Positions 44,127-52,609 of a stretch of 64,000 nucleotides of DNA are shown piece after piece (position 1 is the stretch's first letter; each line of letters begins with the position of its first letter). The notes under the pieces were generated by a model. That model was not told where the DNA came from. It was given only the letters and a program-made list of their open reading frames with translations, and did no database searches. The stretch lies in assembly GCA_044235645.1 (NCBI GenBank), contig JBIIHQ010000005.1, positions 1 through 64,000 of the forward strand, in the 5' to 3' direction. Both the position numbers and the translations under genes were made by a program. The DNA comes from OMIW01 sp044235645. Lineage in GTDB: Bacteria; Bdellovibrionota_C; UBA2361; OMIW01.

Positions 44127-44375
44127 TCAACTCGCTCTGCTGGAAAAAGCCTGGATTGCAGCATAGACGCAGCATTCATCTCCTGCCTTAACCGTCCTTT
44201 CGAACCTTCCGCCCCCCTTTATGTCTGAGAAAAGGTCGAAATTGAACTCACCGGCAAAATCACCGAGTGCCTCATTCCATTCTTCCCGAGTTGTCGGAAA
44301 GTTCCCTTTCTCAAGAAGTTGCCGAGACAACTTCACGAAAAAATTGTCTTCATTTACGGTGACGTCTGCAATCAT
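44127..44375 (-). CDS. Small hypothetical protein, 82 residues
   Basis: A short acidic protein starts at ATG 44375 (an in-frame GTG precedes it). The translation has a natural composition, for example FFVKLSRQLLEKGNFPTTRE, and no low complexity. There is no signal peptide or membrane helix and no family is recognised. No good ribosome site is seen. The main support is the well-formed minus-strand terminator about 25 bases past its stop. It is convergent with the desaturase gene and divergent from the sulfur operon. Confidence 0.55.
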   Translation of the reverse strand: MIADVTVNEDNFFVKLSRQLLEKGNFPTTREEWNEALGDFAGEFNFDLFSDIKGGGRFERTVKAGDECCVYAAIQAFSSRAS

Positions 44376-44594
44376 CACATAAAACGCGATTTGCTAATAA
44401 TACTCTCACGGGCGATGTAAGTAAACAACTTCGAGCGCAAGGACCCTGATGGCCGGGGTTTCAGATGACTTGGAGGAGGTATTGGGGCTTGGAGGGGGAT
44501 TGCGAGGTAGGGGGGACGTATCGCTTTCCAAGGCTTCAATCTTGGTGCCAGGTGTGCAAGAGTTGAGGCAGGGAAGATATTACAGGAGGAGTGA

Positions 44595-44948
44595 GTGCAG
44601 ATTGATTTTCAACAAACACCCTTTTCGGCGGCCGATTTTCAAGAGTGGTTAAAGCAGTGTCGCGAAGATCTCCTGTTTCGCCCACAATCTGCGGATCGAA
44701 ACCTCCTGGCGCAATTCTTTCGGGATAGCTTGAGTGATGCTGGTGTCGAGGCGGTCATCTGTCACGGCTACTGCGTAAGGGCAGACGGAGAAGAGTCGCT
44801 CTTTGGGGCCTCGTGGCCGGCAATGGTCTCGAACGCTGAAGGTGGTATCGCGAATGACCTTCGGATTCCACCCTCAGGAGCCGAACGGACCGTTCCCGTC
44901 AGCCTTATCCGTCCATATTTACTCGAGCGAATAAGGGACTTCGTTTAA
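44595..44948 (+). CDS. Hypothetical protein, first gene of the rhodanese operon
   Basis: A 117-residue soluble protein starts at GTG 44595, which is well supported by AGGAGG at the right distance. Two cysteines are close together in AVICHGYCVRADG (about 55-58). I do not recognise a family. It precedes the membrane rhodanese gene by 94 bp and the CoA-disulfide reductase gene beyond that, all on one strand. A role in sulfur or thiol metabolism is possible but rests only on position. Nothing in it suggests export. Confidence 0.62.
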   Translation: MQIDFQQTPFSAADFQEWLKQCREDLLFRPQSADRNLLAQFFRDSLSDAGVEAVICHGYCVRADGEESLFGASWPAMVSNAEGGIANDLRIPPSGAERTVPVSLIRPYLLERIRDFV

Positions 44949-45042
44949 TTGGTTGAGAAAAGATCGGTGCTGGTGTGTATCCCGATTTGAAATTGAATTC
45001 GATTATCGAAGAACACGCGCAAACCCCAATAGGAGCAAGCTC

Positions 45043-45579
45043 ATGGCAATAGACATTTCAGGACAGCAGGCGGCACGGATGATCAAAGCAGGGGAGGCTG
45101 TGCTCGTTGATGTGCGGACCCCCGCAGAGTTCGGGGAGGTGCGTGCCACGACCGCGGTGAACCTCCCCCTCGATCGGCTTACCAAGGAGGCTCTGGCCTC
45201 GGCTGCTCAGGGAAAACGGGTGGTGTTTATCTGTCGGAGCGGCAAACGGGGTCAGACGGCGATTGCGCTGGCAGCTTCATGGGGGCTGGATTGCGATAAC
45301 GTTGTCGGAGGAACGATGGCGTGGGAGTCAGAAGGGCTTGGCGTGGCGCGGGGTGAAGCCACCGTGATTTCATTGGAGCGACAGGTTCGGATCGCGGCCG
45401 GGGGCCTCGTCGTTATCGGTACCCTTCTCGGATTGTTTGGATGGAGCTGGGCGCTTGGGATACCGCTGTTTGTGGGTGCAGGGTTGGTTTTTGCGGGGGT
45501 CACTGATACCTGTGGCATGGCGATGTTACTCGGGCGTATGCCGTGGAACCAGGGGTGTGGTGGCCAGTGCGCGAAATAG
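45043..45579 (+). CDS. Membrane-anchored rhodanese (YgaP-like, rhodanese-DUF2892)
   Basis: The 178-residue protein starts at ATG 45043, chosen for AGGAG nine bases upstream; an in-frame ATG at 44953 would add 30 residues that do not belong to the domain. The rhodanese domain (1-100) has the persulfide-forming cysteine C64 in FICRSGKRGQTA. Two membrane helices (about 117-160) form the DUF2892 tail, with extra cysteines at TDTCGMA and GCGGQC. Homologue YgaP transfers sulfur to thiols or cyanide at the membrane. It is 54 bp upstream of the CoA-disulfide reductase gene and is likely co-transcribed. Confidence 0.88.
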   Translation: MAIDISGQQAARMIKAGEAVLVDVRTPAEFGEVRATTAVNLPLDRLTKEALASAAQGKRVVFICRSGKRGQTAIALAASWGLDCDNVVGGTMAWESEGLGVARGEATVISLERQVRIAAGGLVVIGTLLGLFGWSWALGIPLFVGAGLVFAGVTDTCGMAMLLGRMPWNQGCGGQCAK

Positions 45580-45633
45580 AGAGATTGTCGGATCAGCTAT
45601 GAGCCGATCGTTTTAAATGGCGAAGGAGGTCGT

Positions 45634-47280
45634 ATGAAGGTCATTATTGTAGGGGGGGTGGCTGGAGGGGCGAATGTCGCGACACGGCTTCGTCGACTCT
45701 CTGAAGATGCCGACATTACGATATTCGAGCGAGGCGCTCACGTTTCATTCGCAAATTGTGGATTGCCCTACCACATCGGAGGAGAGATCGAGGAACGGGC
45801 AGCGTTACTCGTCCAGACTCCTGCTCGGCTTTGGGAGCGCTCGCGGATTAAGGTACACACACGCCATGAAGTAGTCGCTGTCGATCGAGACGCAAGGACC
45901 GTTACTGTGCGCGACCTTGAGCAAAACCGCGAGAGCACGGCGCCTTACGATCATCTCGTTTTAGCAACCGGAGCGGCGCCCATCCGTCCACCGCTCCCCG
46001 GTATCGATACTCCCGGTATTTTCACTTTGCGTGATATCGGTGATATGGACCGAATAATCAGCTGGATGGGTGGCAGACAGGTTCGTGATGCGATCGTGGT
46101 GGGTGGTGGATTTATCGGGCTTGAGGTTGCGGAGCAGCTTCACCGAAAAGGGCTCGGGGTGACCGTCATCGAGGCCGATCGGCAGCTTCTCTTGCCTCTT
46201 GATCGGGAGATGGCGGTGCCGCTGAGGGAAGAGCTTGAGGATCACGGAGTCTCGGTCCGTCTGAGCGATCCGGTGGGAGGTTTTTCGCCCGATAAAGAGG
46301 GCAGGATCCTGGTGCAGACCAAAAGTGGCCACGAACTTATTGCGGATCTGGTGGTATTGAGTATCGGTGTTCGTCCCGATACCGTGCTCGCTCACGGGGC
46401 GGGGCTCACGCTCGGCGAGCGGGGCGCTGTGGTCGTGAACGATTATCTCCAAACATCGGACCCGAGGATCTGGGCACTCGGTGACTGTGTGCAGTTTCCG
46501 CATCGAGTGTCGGGTGTTTCTGGTATGGTGCCGTTAGCTGGTCCCGCGAATCGGGCGGGCCGGTTGGTCGCCGATAATATTATCGGTGGTCCGAAGACTG
46601 CGTACGTGGGACCGCTTGGTACGGCGATTATTCGGGTGTTCTCTAAAACGGCAGCGTGCACCGGTCTGAATGAGAAGACCCTGGTGGCGTTGGGCCGACC
46701 GTATCAGGTGATTTATCTCCATCCCAAATCGCACGCAGGCTATTATCCTGGTGCCGATGCGATGGCGATGAAGGTGATATACGAGTCGGACTCGGGAGCG
46801 ATTCTTGGAGCTCAGGCCGTTGGGGGAGAGGGGGTTGATAAACGGATCGATGTGTTAGCAACCGCGATCGCGGGGGGCCTCACCGTTGAGGATCTCATAT
46901 CGGTTGATCTCTGCTATGCGCCTCCGTTTGGGTCGGCGAAGGACCCCGTCAATATGGCTGGCATGGTGGCCTCGAATGCCCGGGGGGGGCTTGTTCGATC
47001 AGTGACGTGGCAGGAGGTCGCAGCGCTGACGGAGCCGTACCTAGTGGTCGATGTTCGTGAGGTAGCGGAAAGACGGAGAGGTGCGATTCCCGATTCGATC
47101 CACATTCCGCTTGGCGAGCTCCGAGAACGGCTTGTCGAGCTGCCCCGTGATCGGCTTCTTGTCGTGTCGTGTCAAACCGGACAACGCTCATATAATGCCT
47201 GCCGAGTACTGATTCAGACCGGTTTTCAGGCGGTTAATCTCTCCGGGGCGTATGAAACGTGGCGGGTTTTGGCCAGGTGA
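45634..47280 (+). CDS. cdr: CoA-disulfide reductase fused to a rhodanese domain
   Basis: The 548-residue FAD/NAD(P)H enzyme has an FAD-binding fold that starts with KVIIVGGVAGGANVATRLRR. Redox-active C42 sits in FANCGLPYHIGG, as in CoADR and Npsr/Nsr. The NADH-binding motif is VVGGGFIGLEVAEQL. A dimerisation domain (about 330-445) and a C-terminal rhodanese domain (about 460-548) follow, with C513 in SCQTGQRS. Fused CoADR-rhodanese proteins reduce CoA disulfides, CoA persulfide or polysulfide. With the membrane rhodanese just upstream it forms a persulfide-handling unit. GGAGG precedes the start. Physiological substrate is not decided. Confidence 0.93.
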   Translation: MKVIIVGGVAGGANVATRLRRLSEDADITIFERGAHVSFANCGLPYHIGGEIEERAALLVQTPARLWERSRIKVHTRHEVVAVDRDARTVTVRDLEQNRESTAPYDHLVLATGAAPIRPPLPGIDTPGIFTLRDIGDMDRIISWMGGRQVRDAIVVGGGFIGLEVAEQLHRKGLGVTVIEADRQLLLPLDREMAVPLREELEDHGVSVRLSDPVGGFSPDKEGRILVQTKSGHELIADLVVLSIGVRPDTVLAHGAGLTLGERGAVVVNDYLQTSDPRIWALGDCVQFPHRVSGVSGMVPLAGPANRAGRLVADNIIGGPKTAYVGPLGTAIIRVFSKTAACTGLNEKTLVALGRPYQVIYLHPKSHAGYYPGADAMAMKVIYESDSGAILGAQAVGGEGVDKRIDVLATAIAGGLTVEDLISVDLCYAPPFGSAKDPVNMAGMVASNARGGLVRSVTWQEVAALTEPYLVVDVREVAERRRGAIPDSIHIPLGELRERLVELPRDRLLVVSCQTGQRSYNACRVLIQTGFQAVNLSGAYETWRVLAR

Positions 47281-47374
47281 AGAGGGTGAGGTTCATCGTA
47301 CTCTCCTCATCGATCAATATCCGTTCGAAATACATCCTCAGGCGGAGCTCTGCATCTTTAGGGGGAAAAGAGCT

Positions 47375-48517
47375 TCAGGGGGGAAAAGAGCGAGGTTCCA
47401 TTTGCTCGAGCAAAGAAAGAGCTTCTCTCGCTCGTTGCATGGGACGACTCGAGCTATCGGCCACCATATTCCGGGCGGTTTCGAGGAATCTCGAAACCAT
47501 CGGTTCCGTCAAATTCATCCTTAATTGGTTCGGCACCAGTTGGGATAGTCCGTCATTCATCGGCGACGCATCGATAGCTGCGAGAACCCGCTTTATTGAT
47601 TTAACATGGCTCTCAGCGTCTAATGGCACGACCTCGCTCACTGCGGCGAGGGCAGAGACTCTGTTCACAAGGTGACAGAATAAAAGCTGCTTCGTCGTCA
47701 ATGGGTCCGCAGCTCCCCGAGGAGAGTACGAGCCCAAGAATGTGTCCATCTCTCGTCCGATATCGATGTTTATGGGATTCGTCCGAGTAAACGGCAACAA
47801 CCGCCCGAATATGTTTCCCTGCCCTTCGTTGATGGCCTCAAGGATTTTGTTAAGAATGGGAATGTGCTCCGATCGCGCATCGGCAGGCCGAGAACGAACC
47901 AGGGTGCTGCCTCGTACATCGGGACTACCCTGTTTGACCGTGTATTCGGGCCCAACTCGTGAGGTGGTCGTGGCTCGATTGTGGAGGGCTGACCGAACGC
48001 TCGACCAGTTAATCCCTTTGAAACGGGAGGGAAAAGTCGAGTAATCCGCCTCCTGGCGGAGCCATTCCCCGTTCTCACTAACCGGGAATCCTCCCTTCGA
48101 TGCTCGCCCACCTCCTATGAGAGATGAGCTTCCCGGATAAGGGACCAGAACATACGCGCTCCCTTTCGCATCATAGTCGACGCTCGCAACTCCTATTCGG
48201 CCATCGACTGGGCCAAACTCGATGGAGGGTGACCCGTGAGCAAGAACAACCTTAAAATGCAATCCAGGTGACAAGGCGTCGAAGATCTTCCTCTGCTCCC
48301 CAGAGAGTGGTTTCAATCCGACGCTGGTGAGATGGCCTTTCGTATCGGGATCGCCAACCCGTATCGTTATATCTCCCAACTCGGATAATGGCAGACCCAT
48401 CAACACGATTCGCTCGACAAGCGGAAGAGGAGTGAGCGATGTCCTTTGATATCCTGGCTCGGGGGACTGAATCGGCGCGGTGAAAGCCCCTCTCTTTTGA
48501 CCCCATCCGATTTCCAT
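47375..48517 (-). CDS. Unknown soluble protein, 380 residues
   Basis: The frame is open to 48613, but ATG 48517 is preferred because GAGGAGG stands five bases upstream. The translation is MEIGWGQKRGAFTAPI onward, with no signal peptide or membrane helix. The N-terminal half is mixed and contains a Gly-rich turn (SSLIGGGRASKGGF). The C-terminal half (about 235-375) is helical with conserved-looking hydrophobic spacing. I recognise no family. It converges with the CoA-disulfide reductase gene and is divergent from the flagellar operon, whose sigma-54 promoter lies in the shared 289-bp gap, so a link to motility is possible but unsupported. Confidence 0.72.
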   Translation of the reverse strand: MEIGWGQKRGAFTAPIQSPEPGYQRTSLTPLPLVERIVLMGLPLSELGDITIRVGDPDTKGHLTSVGLKPLSGEQRKIFDALSPGLHFKVVLAHGSPSIEFGPVDGRIGVASVDYDAKGSAYVLVPYPGSSSLIGGGRASKGGFPVSENGEWLRQEADYSTFPSRFKGINWSSVRSALHNRATTTSRVGPEYTVKQGSPDVRGSTLVRSRPADARSEHIPILNKILEAINEGQGNIFGRLLPFTRTNPINIDIGREMDTFLGSYSPRGAADPLTTKQLLFCHLVNRVSALAAVSEVVPLDAESHVKSIKRVLAAIDASPMNDGLSQLVPNQLRMNLTEPMVSRFLETARNMVADSSSRPMQRAREALSLLEQMEPRSFPP

Positions 48518-48741
48518 CAAACCTCCTCGGATTCTCGACAATTCTTTTGCCGGCCTTTCCTCAACTGAATCTCTGCCACACCCGGGTGGCGGGATATCGG
48601 CAGTTGGTCGCAATCAGTTCATCGCGGAATAGATGAGGGCCACCAGCTCGCTTTGGAAATGGAATTTTGGTCGGCCCCTCGACCCCAATCTCGCGAGTAG
48701 CAAATCACGTTTTAGGTCCCAGGTCAACTTCCTACCTCTAA

Positions 48742-48758
48742 TTGGCACAGCGGTTGCT
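48742..48758 (+). promoter_or_regulatory. Sigma-54 promoter of the flagellar operon
   Basis: TTGGCAC, five bases, then TTGCT, with the invariant GG and GC separated by exactly ten bases, matches the -24/-12 consensus. The expected transcription start is near 48769, about 38 bases before the flgB start. Confidence 0.87.
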
Positions 48759-48806
48759 ACTCCAAAAAAGAAACGGCATCTGCGCCAGTAGATTGACGGA
48801 GGAAGC

Positions 48807-49211
48807 ATGGGTATCGAGAAGATATTTGGATCCACTATCAACGGGTTAGAGCGTTTGCTTGATCTGAGCTGGCGTCGGGGGCAGGCCATCAACGCCAATA
48901 TCGCCAATGCAGAGACTCCGACCTATCGGGCGGTTGACCTCGAGTTTGGGCAGGAGCTCGACCGGGCTTTCGGCGTCGACAAAGAGGCTCTGCACCGGAC
49001 AAATCCACGACACCAAGATATTGGTGGGGGAGGAAACGCACGGCTGATCTCCGACCTTTCCGGAGCGACAAAGATGGATGGTAACAACGTCGACCTTGAT
49101 TTGCAGATGGGACGGCTCGCCTACAACACGATGGCCTACACGCGAGCGGCGGCGTTTACTCAGAAGAAGCTGGGTGGATTGTCGGACAAGATTCGGCAGC
49201 TCGTTGCGTGA
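48807..49211 (+). CDS. flgB: Flagellar proximal rod protein FlgB
   Basis: The 134-residue rod component is exported by the flagellar type III system to build the rod through the periplasm. The N-terminal helix has the rod-family motif NANIANAETPTYRA, and the C-terminal helix has NNVDLDLQMGRLAYN. Length is usual. GGAGGAAGC precedes the ATG. It is the first gene of the operon behind the sigma-54 promoter, 41 bp ahead of flgC. Confidence 0.95.
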   Translation: MGIEKIFGSTINGLERLLDLSWRRGQAINANIANAETPTYRAVDLEFGQELDRAFGVDKEALHRTNPRHQDIGGGGNARLISDLSGATKMDGNNVDLDLQMGRLAYNTMAYTRAAAFTQKKLGGLSDKIRQLVA

Positions 49212-49252
49212 GCGTTTGACATTATGTCTGAAGTACAGAGAGAGGAGCAGAT

Positions 49253-49681
49253 ATGTTGGATACCATGGAGGTGCTGGCGAGTGGATTGAGTGCGGCGAGG
49301 ATGCGGGTAAATGTTCTCGCCAGCAACATCGCGAACGCAGAGACAACCCGTACTGCTGAAGGTGGTCCGTATCGTCGGAAAGATATCGTTCAGGTTGCCC
49401 AGCCCATTTCCGGAACCTTCGGAGCGGCACTTGACGAAATGAGTCTTGCTCGCCCCCAGGTACAGGCGGTCATTGAAGACCAATCAGATCCACGGATGGT
49501 TTTTCAGCCGGGACACCCCGACGCTGATCCGAATGGGTATGTCGCGTATCCAAACATATCGGTCGTGACCACAATGACGGACCTCATGTCAGCGACACGT
49601 CTGTACCAAGCAAATGTCAGTGCGCTGGATTCGGCAAAACAGATGATAGCAGCAGCAAATCAGATTTCTTTGAGAGGATGA
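49253..49681 (+). CDS. flgC: Flagellar proximal rod protein FlgC
   Basis: The 142-residue rod protein has the typical N-terminal motif VLASNIANAETTRT, the middle family segment (VAYPNISVVTTMTDLMSATR) and the C-terminal coiled helix with YQANVSALDSAKQM. Length is usual for FlgC. GAGGAG lies about seven bases before the ATG. It works next to FlgB in the rod and is followed after 52 bp by fliE, the usual gene order. Confidence 0.95.
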   Translation: MLDTMEVLASGLSAARMRVNVLASNIANAETTRTAEGGPYRRKDIVQVAQPISGTFGAALDEMSLARPQVQAVIEDQSDPRMVFQPGHPDADPNGYVAYPNISVVTTMTDLMSATRLYQANVSALDSAKQMIAAANQISLRG

Positions 49682-49733
49682 TGACGGCAGTAATTTTTGA
49701 TAGTGAGGATTAAAGCGACGAGGGGATCAAAAA

Positions 49734-50060
49734 ATGAGTATAGATGGCATTCCATTCAATTACCCGGGTATCGAACAGCTCAGGAAAAACGGGCCACAGA
49801 TTCAAGATTCTGATTCACCGTCGTCCGGTGCAGAGAAAGGATCGAGTTTTCAGGAGGCACTCTCTGAAGCGCTCAATGAGATTAACAGGCTCTCAGGGAA
49901 GGCGGACGGAGAGATTCAAAATCTAGTCAGTGGACGAACTCAGAGTCCGCATGATGCGATGATCGCGATGGAGAAGGCTGATGTGGCGTTCCAATTAATG
50001 AACGCAGTCCGCACGAAAATCGTGCGTGCGTACGAGGAGATTATGCGGACTCAGGTGTAG
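49734..50060 (+). CDS. fliE: Flagellar hook-basal body protein FliE
   Basis: The 108-residue small basal-body protein joins the MS ring to the rod. The C-terminal half carries the family pattern: PHDAMIAMEKADVAFQLMNA followed by RTKIVRAYEEIMRTQV. The N-terminal part is variable and Ser-rich. GAGG stands about 11 bases before the ATG. It sits between flgC and fliF as in most flagellar operons. Confidence 0.94.
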   Translation: MSIDGIPFNYPGIEQLRKNGPQIQDSDSPSSGAEKGSSFQEALSEALNEINRLSGKADGEIQNLVSGRTQSPHDAMIAMEKADVAFQLMNAVRTKIVRAYEEIMRTQV

Positions 50061-50125
50061 AGCTTGTACCGATCTGTTTAAAGGATATTTTCCTCTATCA
50101 TTTGTAGTCTATTCTTGACAGTCCT

Positions 50126-51799
50126 ATGGCCTCATTTGACCCGAGTGCGGTATTTTCTCAGTTGCTTTCGGGATTTATGCGGCTGCCGATGAGCCAGCGT
50201 ATTTTATTCCCTCTCCTCGTAGTCGGGTCAGTGGCGGGTATCGTCTTTATCTCGCAGTGGGCCTCACGGCCGGAATACTCGGTTCTGTTCTCTGACCTTG
50301 AACCGGCGGATTCAGCCGCCGTGGTTGAAAGACTCCGAGCCCAAAATATCGCTTACGAATTAAGAGCTGAGGGTAAAAGTATCGCGGTATCGCCTCCGAG
50401 TATAGTTCATGAGCTCCGTATTACCCTCTCAGCTGACGGCATTCCAAAACATGGATCAGTTGGATTTGAGCTTTTTGACAGTGCAGGACTTGGTTCAACA
50501 ACCTTCGATGAAAAGGTCAAATGGGTTCGTGCTCGTCAGGGTGAACTCGAGCGTACCATCGGGGCGCTCGATGCGATCGCTGCCTCTCGAGTTCATATAT
50601 CCGAGCCTGAGAAATCTATTTATTCTCAGGCAGCCTCCGAACCAACCGCATCAGTATTGATAAAGCTCAAGGCAGGTAAGGAGCTCAGTAAAGCTCAGAC
50701 AACCGGCATTATGAATCTCATCGCGGGAAGTGTTGATGGTCTGAAGCCGGAGCATGTATCGATTGTTGACACTTTTGGAAACCTTCTTTCGCCAAAAGAT
50801 GATGAACGAGAGGGAGATTTCTCGGCTGAGGCGACCCGGATTCAATACCAGCACGAATTGGAGCAGGGCTACGTCCGTCGCATTGAGCAGATGTTATCGA
50901 AGGTTTTGGGACCGGGTCGTGTGGTAGCTCGGGTAACCGCAGAGGTCGACTACTCGAGCAATGAGCGAGAGGAGGAGAGCTTCGATCCCGGTGGTCAGGT
51001 GATTCGCTCAGAGCGAAGCATTACAGAAGGGGCATCAGGTGGAGGAGCCCGCGGAGGAGTTCCTGGAGTTGTCTCAAATCTTTCAAATGATCCAAAACTT
51101 CTCGCCCCGCAACAGGGTGCAGAAGAGGGTGTCGGAGGGAAAAGAAATGAGACGGTCAAAAACTATGAATTATCCCGAGCGATTATAAAGAGCTCATCCC
51201 CGCGAGGAACCCTTAAGCGAGTATCTGTCGCGGTGCTCGTCGATGGCACGTATGAAGAGGTCACTGAACCAGCTGTTGAGGGAGCTGAACCCACGAAGAA
51301 GCAGATATTTCGACCTCTTAATAATGAAACCATGGGTCAAATTGAGGATATCGTGAAGAGCGCAGTTGGATTCGATGTCACTCGGGGAGATGCAGTCCGG
51401 GTTGAGAATCTACAGTTTGCGCGAATGCCTGAGGAGTTAGTGACCGCCCTTGAGTCGAATACTCATCAATATCTCATGACCGGTGGTCAGCTTGGTGTAT
51501 CCCTTCTCGCATTGGTCCTTCTATTCTTTGTAGTCGTCAAACCCATCATGGGTCAGCTGCTCATTCCAGCAGAGGCTGAGGTAAATCTGGAGCGACTGTT
51601 GCCGACTGGAATCGAGGCGCTCGAAGAGGAGCTTGCTGCGGAGCGGCAAAGAGCAAAAACGGTGCTGCCAGAAGGGGATGAAGGAATTGACCTTGAACAC
51701 CTTGACGCGCTGATCGCGGATAACAGCAGAATGGTCAAAGAGAATCCGAGACAAGCAGCGCTTTTGATTCGGTATTGGCTCGGTGAGGTAGGTGCTTAG
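50126..51799 (+). CDS. fliF: Flagellar MS-ring protein FliF
   Basis: The 557-residue ring-forming membrane protein is the base on which rotor and export gate assemble. The first membrane helix is at about 27-46 and the second at about 453-471, with the two ring-building motifs and collar domain between. The cytoplasmic tail (about 472-557), which binds FliG in known systems, ends in NPRQAALLIRYWLGEVGA and is present in full. The gene is followed after 51 bp by fliH, not by fliG. Length is usual, so this is not a FliF-FliG fusion. Confidence 0.96.
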   Translation: MASFDPSAVFSQLLSGFMRLPMSQRILFPLLVVGSVAGIVFISQWASRPEYSVLFSDLEPADSAAVVERLRAQNIAYELRAEGKSIAVSPPSIVHELRITLSADGIPKHGSVGFELFDSAGLGSTTFDEKVKWVRARQGELERTIGALDAIAASRVHISEPEKSIYSQAASEPTASVLIKLKAGKELSKAQTTGIMNLIAGSVDGLKPEHVSIVDTFGNLLSPKDDEREGDFSAEATRIQYQHELEQGYVRRIEQMLSKVLGPGRVVARVTAEVDYSSNEREEESFDPGGQVIRSERSITEGASGGGARGGVPGVVSNLSNDPKLLAPQQGAEEGVGGKRNETVKNYELSRAIIKSSSPRGTLKRVSVAVLVDGTYEEVTEPAVEGAEPTKKQIFRPLNNETMGQIEDIVKSAVGFDVTRGDAVRVENLQFARMPEELVTALESNTHQYLMTGGQLGVSLLALVLLFFVVVKPIMGQLLIPAEAEVNLERLLPTGIEALEEELAAERQRAKTVLPEGDEGIDLEHLDALIADNSRMVKENPRQAALLIRYWLGEVGA

Positions 51800-51850
51800 G
51801 GCGGAAAGTTGTCTGACTGAAGTGATGCCGTCGCCTCAGAGAATATCAAG

Positions 51851-52609
51851 ATGAAATCTCAACCCAACTACCGGACTCCTCCCTTCGAACGTGCGATTTA
51901 TGAGGATTATGGTCAAAGGCCGAAAAAACCGCTCTTTGAACCGTTAAAAATCGATATCGTGGCTCACGAGGGTCGCGGGGTAGACCCGATGTTCGCCGAT
52001 TACGGAGTAAAGTCATCTGAGGGAGAAGCGCGCTATCGCCGACCTGCCGATGGGGACCGACAAACGGCTAACGACACCCCCCCGGAGGAAAGGCTGAGCC
52101 TCACACTCGCCGATATTGAGCGGATCAAGGGTGAGGAGTATCAGAGAGGCTTCGAAGCGGGTAGTAGTGTTATTCAAGAGAGCCGCGAGGCGCGTATTGC
52201 TGAGTTGCAGGATCGCACGGCTGGATTGTGCGAGGATCTCGCCGGACAGCTTCATGGGGAGGTTGAAAGGATTGAGCGGCAGGCCGTGGGCCTCGCGATT
52301 TTAGTGTCACGACGAATTATTGGTGAGGCGGTTGATATCAATCCCGAATATCTACTCCCAGTCGTTCGTGAGGCACTTGGATATGTTGGGGGAGCCGATG
52401 TACTTCGGGTTCGTATCAGCCCAGCCGACCTCGAATTTGTTGAACTTGAGCGAATTCGTGAGCGGTTTGATGGCACATGGTCCTTTGTGGCGGACCCGGC
52501 TATCTCATCGGGATGCATCATTGAGACGAGCTCGGGCGAGGTCGACTACAGACTTGATGCGGCGTGGGAACGGCTCAAGGAGCAGGTGCTTCGGAGTGTG
52601 ACGTCATGA
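51851..52609 (+). CDS. fliH: Flagellar export apparatus protein FliH
   Basis: The 252-residue regulator of the FliI ATPase forms the peripheral stalk of the flagellar export machine. The N-terminal ~75 residues are charged and probably disordered. A middle helix begins SLTLADIERIKGEEYQRGFE, and the C-terminal FliH/YscL domain (about 150-250) includes GLAILVSRRIIGEAV and a late VDYRLDAAWERLKEQV. It lies directly behind fliF and its stop overlaps the fliI start by four bases (ATGA), so the two products are probably made in step. The sequence of this family is weakly conserved; position strengthens the call. Confidence 0.88.
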   Translation: MKSQPNYRTPPFERAIYEDYGQRPKKPLFEPLKIDIVAHEGRGVDPMFADYGVKSSEGEARYRRPADGDRQTANDTPPEERLSLTLADIERIKGEEYQRGFEAGSSVIQESREARIAELQDRTAGLCEDLAGQLHGEVERIERQAVGLAILVSRRIIGEAVDINPEYLLPVVREALGYVGGADVLRVRISPADLEFVELERIRERFDGTWSFVADPAISSGCIIETSSGEVDYRLDAAWERLKEQVLRSVTS

